Below are positions 15,535 to 22,875 of a stretch of 45,971 nucleotides of DNA, in pieces. The translations under genes were made by a program, and so were the position numbers. This DNA comes from UBA1447 sp964568955 (GTDB lineage: Bacteria; Bacillota; Clostridia; Oscillospirales; Acutalibacteraceae). The notes under the pieces are model-generated. The model was given only the letters and a program-made list of their open reading frames with translations. It was not told the origin of the DNA and searched no databases. The DNA lies in assembly GCA_964568955.1 (NCBI GenBank), contig CAZMSM010000009.1, forward strand, positions 1 to 45,971, in the 5' to 3' direction. Position 1 is the stretch's first letter, and each line of letters starts with the position of its first letter.

Positions 15535-15578
15535 CCGTTCACCAAGGGGCGCCTCTTACAGTGCCCCTTGGTGAACGG
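15535..15578 (-). terminator. Strong hairpin after the sugar isomerase gene pair
   Basis: A 16-bp perfect inverted repeat (15535-15550 against 15563-15578; arms CCGTTCACCAAGGGGC) with a 12-base loop, 14 bases past the stop codon of the downstream isomerase gene. It is placed like a terminator but lacks an adjoining T run in either direction, so it may instead be a 3' stabilising or processing hairpin. Confidence 0.5.
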
Positions 15579-15591
15579 AATCTCATTCTTG

Positions 15592-16461
15592 TTAGGCCAT
15601 TTCGATAAATCTTTCAAGGTTATTTAAGCCCGTTTCGATAGCCATCATATTTTCTTCAATGCCCTCAAATTCGATGCTGACATAGCCTTCATAACCGTTC
15701 TTCTTTAAAATCGATAAGCACTGCAACACAGGCACGTCACCGTGCCCCACAATTGCACCACGTAGATAGTTGCCTGCCCTGCTGGTGAAAAACCCTGCGC
15801 CTGGATTGGGGCTCTGCCCACTTTTAATATGAAAATCTTTGCTGTGTACATGCTTGGCGAAAGGTGCTAATTTGCCAAAAGCAAACTCCGGTGCCTCATC
15901 CGCACAAAGGAAGTTGCCCATATCCAGCAACATACCAAAGTTTTCTTTACCGACACCTGTTACCAGCTTTTCGCAACGCTCGCTGTCCTGGCAGAAAAAC
16001 CCATGGTTTTCGACCATCGTGACAATACCCTTTTCGGCAGCGTACTCTGTTACGCGCCTACAGCCCTCCACAAGCACTCTAAGGGCCTGATCAAAGCTTT
16101 TATACGTCTTGTCGATACCTTTGTACCCACCGGTAGCGTCGTGCCTCATGCCCTTTGCACCAAGAATAACCGCAACATCTACCTGTTTAAAAAGACGAGC
16201 GATCTCATCATCCAAATTTGAACAATTCAATAATTCCGCACCGATTGTGTAGTTGACAATCGGTAGTTTGCGGTTATCACTTTCTTCCCGTAAAAGCTGG
16301 GCAAAATCTAAAACGCTTACCCCCTCGGGTGGTTCAAGGTCGGTAAATTCAATCGCATCAAAACCCATGTTTTTAACTTCTTTGATCAAAGACAACTGTG
16401 TATACTCACCGCTTTTTAGCAGTTTATTAAAGCTATAACTGCTGACACAAGTTTTCATCAT
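15592..16461 (-). CDS. Sugar phosphate isomerase/epimerase-like TIM barrel protein
   Basis: 289 residues of the xylose-isomerase-like/AP-endonuclease-2 fold superfamily. Metal-ligand positions typical of the fold are visible on successive strands: Glu in TMVENHG, Asp in LLDMGNF, His in KHVHSKDFH and Glu in VSIEFEG. Start is ATG 16461 or the next ATG at 16458, which sits better from the AGGGGGA ribosome binding site. It lies 12 bases after a second, divergent member of the same superfamily, so the two are co-transcribed. The substrate is unknown; such pairs often act in inositol, ketose or rare-sugar catabolism. Confidence 0.8.
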   Translation of the reverse strand: MMKTCVSSYSFNKLLKSGEYTQLSLIKEVKNMGFDAIEFTDLEPPEGVSVLDFAQLLREESDNRKLPIVNYTIGAELLNCSNLDDEIARLFKQVDVAVILGAKGMRHDATGGYKGIDKTYKSFDQALRVLVEGCRRVTEYAAEKGIVTMVENHGFFCQDSERCEKLVTGVGKENFGMLLDMGNFLCADEAPEFAFGKLAPFAKHVHSKDFHIKSGQSPNPGAGFFTSRAGNYLRGAIVGHGDVPVLQCLSILKKNGYEGYVSIEFEGIEENMMAIETGLNNLERFIEMA

Positions 16462-16473
16462 TATTCCCCCTTA

Positions 16474-17313
16474 TTAAGACATTAGTTTTTTCAAAAATAG
16501 GACTGCATTTCTGATATCTTTCTCAGGATCATCGCCTACTTCGCGCTCGATGGTTAAGAAACCTCTAAAACCGATATCCTCAAGTGCCGCAAGATATTCA
16601 GGCCAGGCAACTTGTCCTTCACCCAGGGGAACCTCTTCAAACGAGGGGCCTGTTACGATAACCGATTTTGCCATACCATAAACGATTTCCGGGTCCTTAT
16701 AAAATAATTGCTTGCCGTCTTTGGCATGCGTGTGAACAATGTAATCTTTTAGATTGTAAACGGCTTGTACAGGGTCATCCCCTGTTACCATTACCAAGTT
16801 TGCAGGGTCCAGGTTCACACCGACGCCTTTGGAATTCATGGTGTCTAAAAAGCCTTTAAGAACTATTGACGTTTCCGGCCCTGTTTCAATGGCGAAATGC
16901 GCATCAATGGTATCCGCGTATTCGGAAAGCTCTCGGCAAGCTTCTTGCATAACCTTATAGCGGTCATGCTCCGGGGCCTCCGGCACAACGCCTATATGTG
17001 TTGTGACAACATCTGTTCCAAGTTCTTTTCCCAAATACAGGATTTCTTTAGAGCGGCTGATTCTCTCTTTATTCTTGCTTTTGTCCATAAACCCCCCTAT
17101 ATCACCGCAGAGTGCGGAAATCTTGAGGCCATGACTTGCAACCAATTCGACAAATTCTTGACGTTTAGCCGTCGTCAGGTTTTCGGGCGCCATTTCTCCG
17201 TTTGTGGAATACACCTGAATACCCTGGGCACCTACCTCTGCCGCCATTTCTACGGCGGTTGGGATGTCTGTTCTAAAGCTGTCGATAATTACGCCTATCG
17301 GAAAAGTGTACAT
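16474..17313 (-). CDS. Sugar phosphate isomerase/epimerase-like TIM barrel protein (second copy)
   Basis: 279 residues from ATG 17313, which has AAAGGAG eight bases upstream; an upstream in-frame ATG at 17349 overlaps the promoter region. Same superfamily as its downstream neighbour but clearly different in sequence. Candidate metal ligands: Glu in FAIETGPE, Asp in NLDPANL, His in VHTHAKDG and Glu in LTIEREVG. The opening FPIGVIIDSF and the block GVNLDPANL recall IolE/hydroxypyruvate isomerase-like enzymes. Expected to isomerise or epimerise a sugar or sugar acid in the cytoplasm with a divalent metal. No transporter, kinase or regulator gene accompanies the pair. Confidence 0.82.
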   Translation of the reverse strand: MYTFPIGVIIDSFRTDIPTAVEMAAEVGAQGIQVYSTNGEMAPENLTTAKRQEFVELVASHGLKISALCGDIGGFMDKSKNKERISRSKEILYLGKELGTDVVTTHIGVVPEAPEHDRYKVMQEACRELSEYADTIDAHFAIETGPETSIVLKGFLDTMNSKGVGVNLDPANLVMVTGDDPVQAVYNLKDYIVHTHAKDGKQLFYKDPEIVYGMAKSVIVTGPSFEEVPLGEGQVAWPEYLAALEDIGFRGFLTIEREVGDDPEKDIRNAVLFLKKLMS

Positions 17314-17359
17314 AATGATAACTCCTTTGTTGTTATAATTGACTTTCACCGTCCGATGA

Positions 17360-17389
17360 ATTATAGCACACTATAGGCTACCCTCGCAA
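17360..17389 (-). promoter_or_regulatory. Promoter of the isomerase pair
   Basis: Minus strand: TTGCGA (17384-17389), 18 bases, TATAAT (17360-17365) with an upstream TG (TGCTATAAT, extended -10). Confidence 0.6.
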
Positions 17390-17437
17390 GCAAAAACGCC
17401 AATTAATAATTTGGTTTTGCCCATGCCGGATATACAA

Positions 17438-17474
17438 AAGCTGCCTACAAAGAAGAATACTTTGCAGGCAGCTT
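17438..17474 (-). terminator. Hairpin terminator after the dockerin protein gene
   Basis: 15-bp stem (17438-17452 with 17460-17474; one G-U pair on the minus-strand RNA) and a 7-base loop. On the minus strand it is followed by a short TTTT. It lies 73 bases after the stop of the dockerin gene. Confidence 0.65.
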
Positions 17475-17547
17475 CAACTGTTTTTTCTTACCGCGAACCG
17501 GTGTTTTTAAGGCCGTTCAGCGGAAGGACGGAGTCTTTAGTACGTTA

Positions 17548-20500
17548 CTATTGAACAATCGGCATGGACGTTCCTGTGATCTGGTCAATAGTTTTGAGAT
17601 AGTTCAGGCAGTCTGTCGTTATGCCCGCATCAATCGCGTCAACGTTGCCGTCACCATTTACGTCTGCGGCAGCTGTTTTCTCCGCAAATCTCCGCCAGTC
17701 GTACAAGAAGTTCGCATAGTCAATGATCATACCGCTATCGCCATCGTCAATGTTACCATCACCGTTGACATCGCCATACACAATGACCTGATAGTTCGCG
17801 ACGGGGTTGCCTGAGGAGTTCAATAATCTTACTCTTGTGCTCGTACCGTTGCCATGTGCCGTCGGGGTTACCGTTAGCGACGCACCACCCACGGTCTCAA
17901 AAAAGTCTTCATTAAACCCGCCCTTAGTCAAACCGTAGATATATTTTCTGGCCACGTCAACAACCGGCGTGATTGGGTTCCCCCAATAGTCATGGGATGC
18001 GTTTAGAATTGGTGTAATGGCAGGTGACATGGAGTAATTCAAGCCATAGATTGCCGTATACAACTGCGCTGCGGCTTCATCAACAAGATATTGATCTGCA
18101 TAATGAATGAGTCTGTCAAGTCCTTCAGCCATCACAAGGGCTTCTTCCAAGTTTTGAATGCTTTCGGGGGAGAATATGTCGGGAGGAAGATTAGCCAAGC
18201 GTTGTTTCGCATCCTTAATAAACATATCTAACTGGGTATAGTCTGCGAAGGGGATAAAATCTTTGAGCCCCTTGATTGACTTAAACAGATTTTGTCTTGC
18301 TGCGGAAACCGTTGATTGTCTGATAGCCGGAAAATTAATCGGAACACTTATAATGGAATCTACACGAACTTTTTCTGCAAAGGTGAGTGCACGTTGATAT
18401 GCAGCCCAAGTTGTTGCAGTATATTCGCTCTCTACCAAATTCAAATCGTATGCCTTTATGAGTTCATTGGTCAACTGGGTAGCACTCAGTTTCGCTTTCT
18501 TCTGAAGTCTGTTGAAATAGAAGGTAACTCTATAGGCAGCTTCAGTGTTCATTTGTAAATCGAGGGTTTCCGGATCTTCTGCATAGGCGTCAAGCAAATC
18601 TTGTACTTCTGTTTTTGCTTGTTTGTAGTTAAAGTAGTTGCGCAGTTCCGCAAAGTCCTCCGCGCCAAAGAAGTGATACCCGGGCTGGTCATACTCTAGT
18701 TCTTCGTTAAGGTTGCGCGGTGTGTAGGCGTCTAAAAGATTCTGCAAGGCTTGTATGCTCACTAAAGGAGCACCGGCCGGTGGTTTGCGGACATAAGTGT
18801 CCTTAGACCATATACCCATCACCTGCGCGAGAAGTGGGAAGAGAGTGCCCAGCAGGGCATTGCTGTTGGGATAGAGGTAACGACACAAGTTTTGAATCGT
18901 GCTTCTCAAATTAACCTTGGTGAAGATAGAATCAAAAGTTGTCAGATTCATCGGAAGAATCGTATTACCACCAATGAACATTGCCAATGCACGGGAAACT
19001 GTGTTCAAAAGTACTGTCGTAATGCTCATGTTAAGCTCGGATGTCGGATTTCGTTTTACAATGCCGAGAAGGCCGACATAGTCAAAATCAAGAATGTTGC
19101 CAAGGAGCCAGTCCATAAGAAGGTATTCAGAGCCTGTGAAGGCAGCCGGCAACCAGTTAACGGGAATTATTTTAAAAATTATTTTGTCAATCTTCTGCCA
19201 AACAGAGTCTGTAGGCAAGAATGTGGATGTGTCAAGCAAGCCGCCGTATTCGCTGATGAACCAGTCGAAAACCACGCTCAGTGTTTGCTCAAAATTTAAA
19301 CCTGCCGGAATATCGATAGGCAGTAACCCATTGAGATAGTAGCGACCAAGAACTGCACCAACAACAAACACACCATCGGTGAAAGGATTCAGTGTGCCGA
19401 TGCGTATCATGGTTTCAAAGTCCATTTCCGGCAGAACATCCTTCGCCAAACCGATAAGAAGATAGGTGACAACGGATCTTACGGTCGTCGCCGTATCCGG
19501 AATATCAGCAAAATCGACGAAATCGTTTATCAAAAGACGAGCAAGGTATGCATAGCACTCCGGCATTGTCATAGCCGTTATTTCTTCTTCTGTTGCAAAG
19601 TCAGATGTGTTTTTCAAAAAGTCCAAACCGGGGATGAGAGCCAAGCCGACTCGAACAAGCCCGTCAATCAAATCAATCAGAGCCGCTTCAACGTGAAGGC
19701 CGGTGTCATCCAGATAGAAGTAAACATCCAGGCCACCCTCAAGGAACATATAGTTGAGTGCAGCATTCATTTGCGACATGGGTGTCAGCAAGTCTTCCGG
19801 CGTGTAAGGTACTTCACCGGCGATTTCAGCTACTATTCCGATAACCATACCGAAATTAGGTGCATCATCAAAATTACCGCCCGGGAACTCCGGTGTAATC
19901 TCAACACCGGCGAGCTTAATCAATAGCCCCGAAAGCAGTGGTACAAGAAGGTCGCTGACGCCTGCATTGATTGCATCCGTTAAAAAGTCATAGGCTGTAC
20001 TGCCTGTGCCAATACTGGTTTTACCAAGCATGCTTGGTAAAATTCCATCGTAGACACCGGTCACGGGATCCGGTTCGCCGGCCAGCAACCCGTCAATCAG
20101 CTTTTGAATCAAGCTGTCAACCGTTGTGCCCGCAGGAGGATCTACTCCGTCGTTAAGGGGTTTTAGAACAGCCGCTTTGAGTGTCCCAGGGATATCATGA
20201 ATCGTATCCGGAAGGTCTGTAACCGTTTCAACAAAACCCCAGTTGAAGCTATCGTCAACAATTTTGCCGATTCTGTCATAGTTGTCCGCAAGAAAAGCGC
20301 AAAGGGCAATAACAACATCCAGATCAGTTTTGCCGCTTTGTGTTCTTTTTGGGCAATTTTCTATCCAGTGCATGTTCAATTTTTCGAGGTCACCAAAGTT
20401 GAGGATTGCAAAGGCAATATCAACCCAAGTCCAATTCCAAAAACTGGTGATGGAAGACGTCGCTCTGTCAATGGATCTAAGATCCAATGTTTTTTTGCCG

Positions 20501-20727
20501 ACTTTAATGTCAACCTCGAAAGTCATATTTTCTTCCGCAAGCATTTCGTCAAGCATATCCAAAATCATTGAAGCGGCTTGCGCGGGTGTAACAAACGGGT
20601 TGTCGAGAACATCGTAGCCGCCCGGTTTGTCATAGTTTGCATGGGCTGCAAACACTTGTACCGGGACAACTGTCAGCAACATCACGACTGCCAATAGTAC
20701 GCTGATAATCCTTTTTGATTGCTTCAT
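17548..20727 (-). CDS. Large secreted protein with C-terminal type I dockerin
   Basis: 1059 residues. ATG 20727 has GGAGG about ten bases upstream. A signal peptide (MKQSKRIISVLLAVVMLL...VFAAHA) leads to secretion. Residues about 30-680 are helical and hydrophobic-rich with no domain I recognise. About 690-930 include FIVAR-like three-helix units (SEYTATTWAAYQRALTFAEKV). Then comes the 'YIYGLT...VIVYGDVNGDG' linker often preceding clostridial dockerins. The end carries two calcium-loop repeats, DVNGDGNIDDGD and DVNGDGNVDAID, each followed by a helix, which make a type I dockerin. Dockerins dock to cohesins of cellulosome-like or surface scaffolds. No cohesin, carbohydrate-binding or catalytic domain is visible here, so its role may be adhesive or structural. 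Confidence 0.88.
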   Translation of the reverse strand: MKQSKRIISVLLAVVMLLTVVPVQVFAAHANYDKPGGYDVLDNPFVTPAQAASMILDMLDEMLAEENMTFEVDIKVGKKTLDLRSIDRATSSITSFWNWTWVDIAFAILNFGDLEKLNMHWIENCPKRTQSGKTDLDVVIALCAFLADNYDRIGKIVDDSFNWGFVETVTDLPDTIHDIPGTLKAAVLKPLNDGVDPPAGTTVDSLIQKLIDGLLAGEPDPVTGVYDGILPSMLGKTSIGTGSTAYDFLTDAINAGVSDLLVPLLSGLLIKLAGVEITPEFPGGNFDDAPNFGMVIGIVAEIAGEVPYTPEDLLTPMSQMNAALNYMFLEGGLDVYFYLDDTGLHVEAALIDLIDGLVRVGLALIPGLDFLKNTSDFATEEEITAMTMPECYAYLARLLINDFVDFADIPDTATTVRSVVTYLLIGLAKDVLPEMDFETMIRIGTLNPFTDGVFVVGAVLGRYYLNGLLPIDIPAGLNFEQTLSVVFDWFISEYGGLLDTSTFLPTDSVWQKIDKIIFKIIPVNWLPAAFTGSEYLLMDWLLGNILDFDYVGLLGIVKRNPTSELNMSITTVLLNTVSRALAMFIGGNTILPMNLTTFDSIFTKVNLRSTIQNLCRYLYPNSNALLGTLFPLLAQVMGIWSKDTYVRKPPAGAPLVSIQALQNLLDAYTPRNLNEELEYDQPGYHFFGAEDFAELRNYFNYKQAKTEVQDLLDAYAEDPETLDLQMNTEAAYRVTFYFNRLQKKAKLSATQLTNELIKAYDLNLVESEYTATTWAAYQRALTFAEKVRVDSIISVPINFPAIRQSTVSAARQNLFKSIKGLKDFIPFADYTQLDMFIKDAKQRLANLPPDIFSPESIQNLEEALVMAEGLDRLIHYADQYLVDEAAAQLYTAIYGLNYSMSPAITPILNASHDYWGNPITPVVDVARKYIYGLTKGGFNEDFFETVGGASLTVTPTAHGNGTSTRVRLLNSSGNPVANYQVIVYGDVNGDGNIDDGDSGMIIDYANFLYDWRRFAEKTAAADVNGDGNVDAIDAGITTDCLNYLKTIDQITGTSMPIVQ

Positions 20728-20865
20728 TAAAAATGCACCTCCATAAAAATACAACGGCTTCCTTTAAACGTAAACGGTAACTCTTTTTCACAGAATCGAC
20801 CAACAAACACAGCGTTAAAAAAAACTAGCCGTATTTTAGTCGTATTGTAGTGTGAGTCCACTATC

Positions 20866-20894
20866 ACTATATACCATATGATGGCAAGTGTCAA
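20866..20894 (-). promoter_or_regulatory. Promoter of the dockerin protein gene
   Basis: Minus strand: perfect TTGACA (20889-20894), ideal 17 bases, TATAGT (20866-20871). It predicts a strong promoter and a leader of about 135 bases before the ATG. Confidence 0.75.
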
Positions 20895-21025
20895 TATATT
20901 CTTGATAATTTAACCAAAAATTTGTTGTTTTTCAATGGTTTTATTGCTTATTCCGAACGCCTTCTAATATAAACAGACTTTTTGCCCTGCGCAAACATTT
21001 CACAAACATTTGATGCAAAAATGTC

Positions 21026-21054
21026 TTGATTTTTATCTATCCATTCGTTATAAT
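21026..21054 (+). promoter_or_regulatory. Promoter of tRNA-Ser
   Basis: TTGATT (21026-21031), 17 bases, perfect TATAAT (21049-21054), 38 bases upstream of the tRNA. Confidence 0.75.
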
Positions 21055-21091
21055 AGCAAAGCGCTGAAATTGCAAAGAGAATGACGCATAC

Positions 21092-21183
21092 GGAGAGTTG
21101 TCCGAGCTGGTCTAAGGAGCACGACTGGAAATCGTGTAAGTCGCAAAACGGCTTCGAGGGTTCGAATCCCTTGCTCTCCGCCA
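21092..21183 (+). tRNA. tRNA-Ser (anticodon GGA)
   Basis: 92 bases with encoded CCA. Acceptor GGAGAGT/GCTCTCC, anticodon stem CACGA/TCGTG with loop CTGGAAA, a long class II variable arm (AAGTCGCAAAACGGCTTC region) typical of Ser, and T arm GAGGGTTCGAATCCCTT. GGA reads UCC/UCU codons. Confidence 0.97.
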
Positions 21184-21201
21184 AAATGTCCTGCGCAAAC
21201 C

Positions 21202-21271
21202 AAGAGCGAAGAGTAAAAGTTGCTCCTTTTTGTTTTCAGAAAGACAGTAACGCCAATTACTCTTCGCTCTT
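21202..21271. repeat. 15-bp perfect inverted repeat flanking 40 bp
   Basis: AAGAGCGAAGAGTAA (21202-21216) and its exact reverse complement (21257-21271) bound a 40-base segment, 18 bases downstream of tRNA-Ser. It has no T run, so it is not a simple terminator. The size and position resemble a miniature inverted-repeat element or a long 3' hairpin. Confidence 0.6.
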
Positions 21272-21335
21272 CGTCTTCCAACTTCTACGAAAAAGCCAAT
21301 ACAATATATAACGTCAATTTTACGGAGGTGTTTTT

Positions 21336-21869
21336 ATGGGCAAACTTTATAAAGCGTACCTTCTTTCTTACCATCCGGAGGTAATGGAAGACGAACGGTT
21401 CGCGGCATGCATCGGCGATATTTTCAATACGCCGCAGGTACAAGGCTTAAAAAAGTTTGAACAGCATTTGGAGATAAATCGCCTTCAACACATCACCAGT
21501 GTATCGTATTTAAGCTTCAGAATATGCCAAAAGCTGCATTTGGATTATCAGACAGCTGCAAGGGGTGGAATTCTCCATGATTTGTTCTATTATGACTGGA
21601 GAGAAAACGATTGGAGTCACCGCCCGCACGGTTATCTTCACCCGGGCTTTGCTTTAAAAAATGCCCGCGAGCTCTGCGGTGTGCTTGACAAAAAAACGGA
21701 GAATATCATCATAAGGCATATGTGGCCACTCACGCCTATACCACCGCGCTACAAGGAGGCTATCGTCGTGAGTTTGGTTGACAAATATTGTGCCACCAAA
21801 GAGCTGAATATATCCCTTTCAAAGAGGTATCGCAAACGTTTTTATAAGTCTGTTGGTTTAATAGGGTAA
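21336..21869 (+). CDS. HD domain hydrolase
   Basis: 177 residues; ATG 21336 with CGGAGG upstream. Metal-dependent phosphohydrolase fold: His52 in RLQHITSVSYLSF, the His81-Asp82 pair in GGILHDLFYYD, His102 in YLHPGFALKNA and Asp in VSLVDKYCA. These give the usual H...HD...D metal set. HD proteins of this size in Firmicutes act on nucleotides or other phosphomonoesters; the substrate cannot be told here. The following CmpB-type gene begins 29 bases downstream, so the two are probably co-transcribed. Confidence 0.88.
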   Translation: MGKLYKAYLLSYHPEVMEDERFAACIGDIFNTPQVQGLKKFEQHLEINRLQHITSVSYLSFRICQKLHLDYQTAARGGILHDLFYYDWRENDWSHRPHGYLHPGFALKNARELCGVLDKKTENIIIRHMWPLTPIPPRYKEAIVVSLVDKYCATKELNISLSKRYRKRFYKSVGLIG

Positions 21870-21898
21870 GCCCCTCAATATGTGTTCGGAGTTGTGTC

Positions 21899-22807
21899 AT
21901 GTATACCTTATCATTATTGGTTCTATATTATTTTTTTTACAGTGCTTTGGGCTGGTTGGTGGAGTCGATGTACTGTTCCGTCGGTGAGCACAAATGGGTT
22001 AACAGAGGCTTTCTGACGGGCCCGCTTTGTCCGATTTACGGCGCAGGTGCCGTTGTGATGGCTGTTTTTTTACAGCCGTTGAAAGAACTGCCTTTCCCCA
22101 TTGGCGTTTTCGGTATAAATTTTTCAATGACTCCCCTGCTTGTTTTTGTTGTGGGAATGATATTGGCAGATATTGTCGAGTTTATAACAAGTTTGGCTAT
22201 GGAAAAACTGTTTCATGCACGTTGGTGGGATTATTCCGAAAAGCCATTTAACATTCAGGGTAGAATTTGTCTGCAACATACTTTGTATTGGGGAACCGCC
22301 TCGATCGTTTTCACCTATGTAATCCACCCGTTTTTTTCAAAATATGCCGAAAAATTATTTCCATCGACAGCGCCAAACATACTGTACATTACATTAACAG
22401 TCATTCTGTTCATCTTTACGCTGGACATAATAAACGCGGTTCGCAATGCCATGGACATTAAAAAGGTGATGGACAAGGTTCACAAGCTTACGGACTCCAT
22501 AAACGGTGTTGCAAATGCACTCAAGAACAATCTTGAGCTAAGATTTGATAAGATCCAGGTAACGGCTTCAAAACGGGCGGAAAGATTTGGATTTTTAAGA
22601 GGCTACGTCACAAAGCAAACGAGCGATATTTTAGATGTTTTCGGCTCTTCAATTCGCGGGAAAAGTGTTGACAAGGAAAAAATAAACCGTCTTATAAACG
22701 GATATCCAAACTTAAGCAGGGTGGCAAAAAAACAATTGGATTCACTCGAGGAACTGCTTACCGAAATTAAAAACAGAATTATGGATGATAATGAGGAAAT
22801 GTATTAA
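21899..22807 (+). CDS. CmpB-type 'putative ABC transporter permease' membrane protein
   Basis: 302 residues; ATG 21899, GGAG seven bases upstream. The opening YYFFYSALGWLVESMYCSV and the following NRGFLTGPLCPIYGAG are hallmarks of the PF06541 (CmpB) family. Four to five hydrophobic segments cover about residues 1-190, with WWDYSEKPFNIQGRICLQ between them. The remaining ~110 residues are charged and helical, probably cytoplasmic. Despite the family label, no ATPase or binding protein accompanies it, and transport function is unproven for the family. Confidence 0.85.
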   Translation: MYTLSLLVLYYFFYSALGWLVESMYCSVGEHKWVNRGFLTGPLCPIYGAGAVVMAVFLQPLKELPFPIGVFGINFSMTPLLVFVVGMILADIVEFITSLAMEKLFHARWWDYSEKPFNIQGRICLQHTLYWGTASIVFTYVIHPFFSKYAEKLFPSTAPNILYITLTVILFIFTLDIINAVRNAMDIKKVMDKVHKLTDSINGVANALKNNLELRFDKIQVTASKRAERFGFLRGYVTKQTSDILDVFGSSIRGKSVDKEKINRLINGYPNLSRVAKKQLDSLEELLTEIKNRIMDDNEEMY

Positions 22808-22823
22808 TCAAATCGATATAGCA

Positions 22824-22850
22824 CAAAAACGCGGCATAGCCGCGTTTTTG
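22824..22850. terminator. Bidirectional intrinsic terminator
   Basis: CAAAAACGCGGC (22824-22835) pairs perfectly with GCCGCGTTTTTG (22839-22850) around a three-base ATA loop. A and T runs on both sides let it end the plus-strand CmpB gene and the minus-strand clpE-like gene that converge on it. Confidence 0.92.
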
Positions 22851-22875
22851 TTGTTTTAATAATGAATTGGGGTTG

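Larger units (their letters stand above)
20728..21091. other. Non-coding region between the dockerin gene and tRNA-Ser
   Basis: No gene is seen. It holds the leader and promoter of the dockerin gene, two tandem 11-bp units CGTATTkTAGT (20830-20840 and 20841-20851), an imperfect palindrome TAGTG-N6-CACTA just downstream of the predicted start of transcription, and the divergent promoter of tRNA-Ser. Confidence 0.5.

Noticed and set aside
21184..21335. Attachment-site duplication after tRNA-Ser marking an integrated element
   Set aside because: No second copy of the tRNA 3' end was seen in the following sequence, and the neighbouring genes are not integrase or phage genes.
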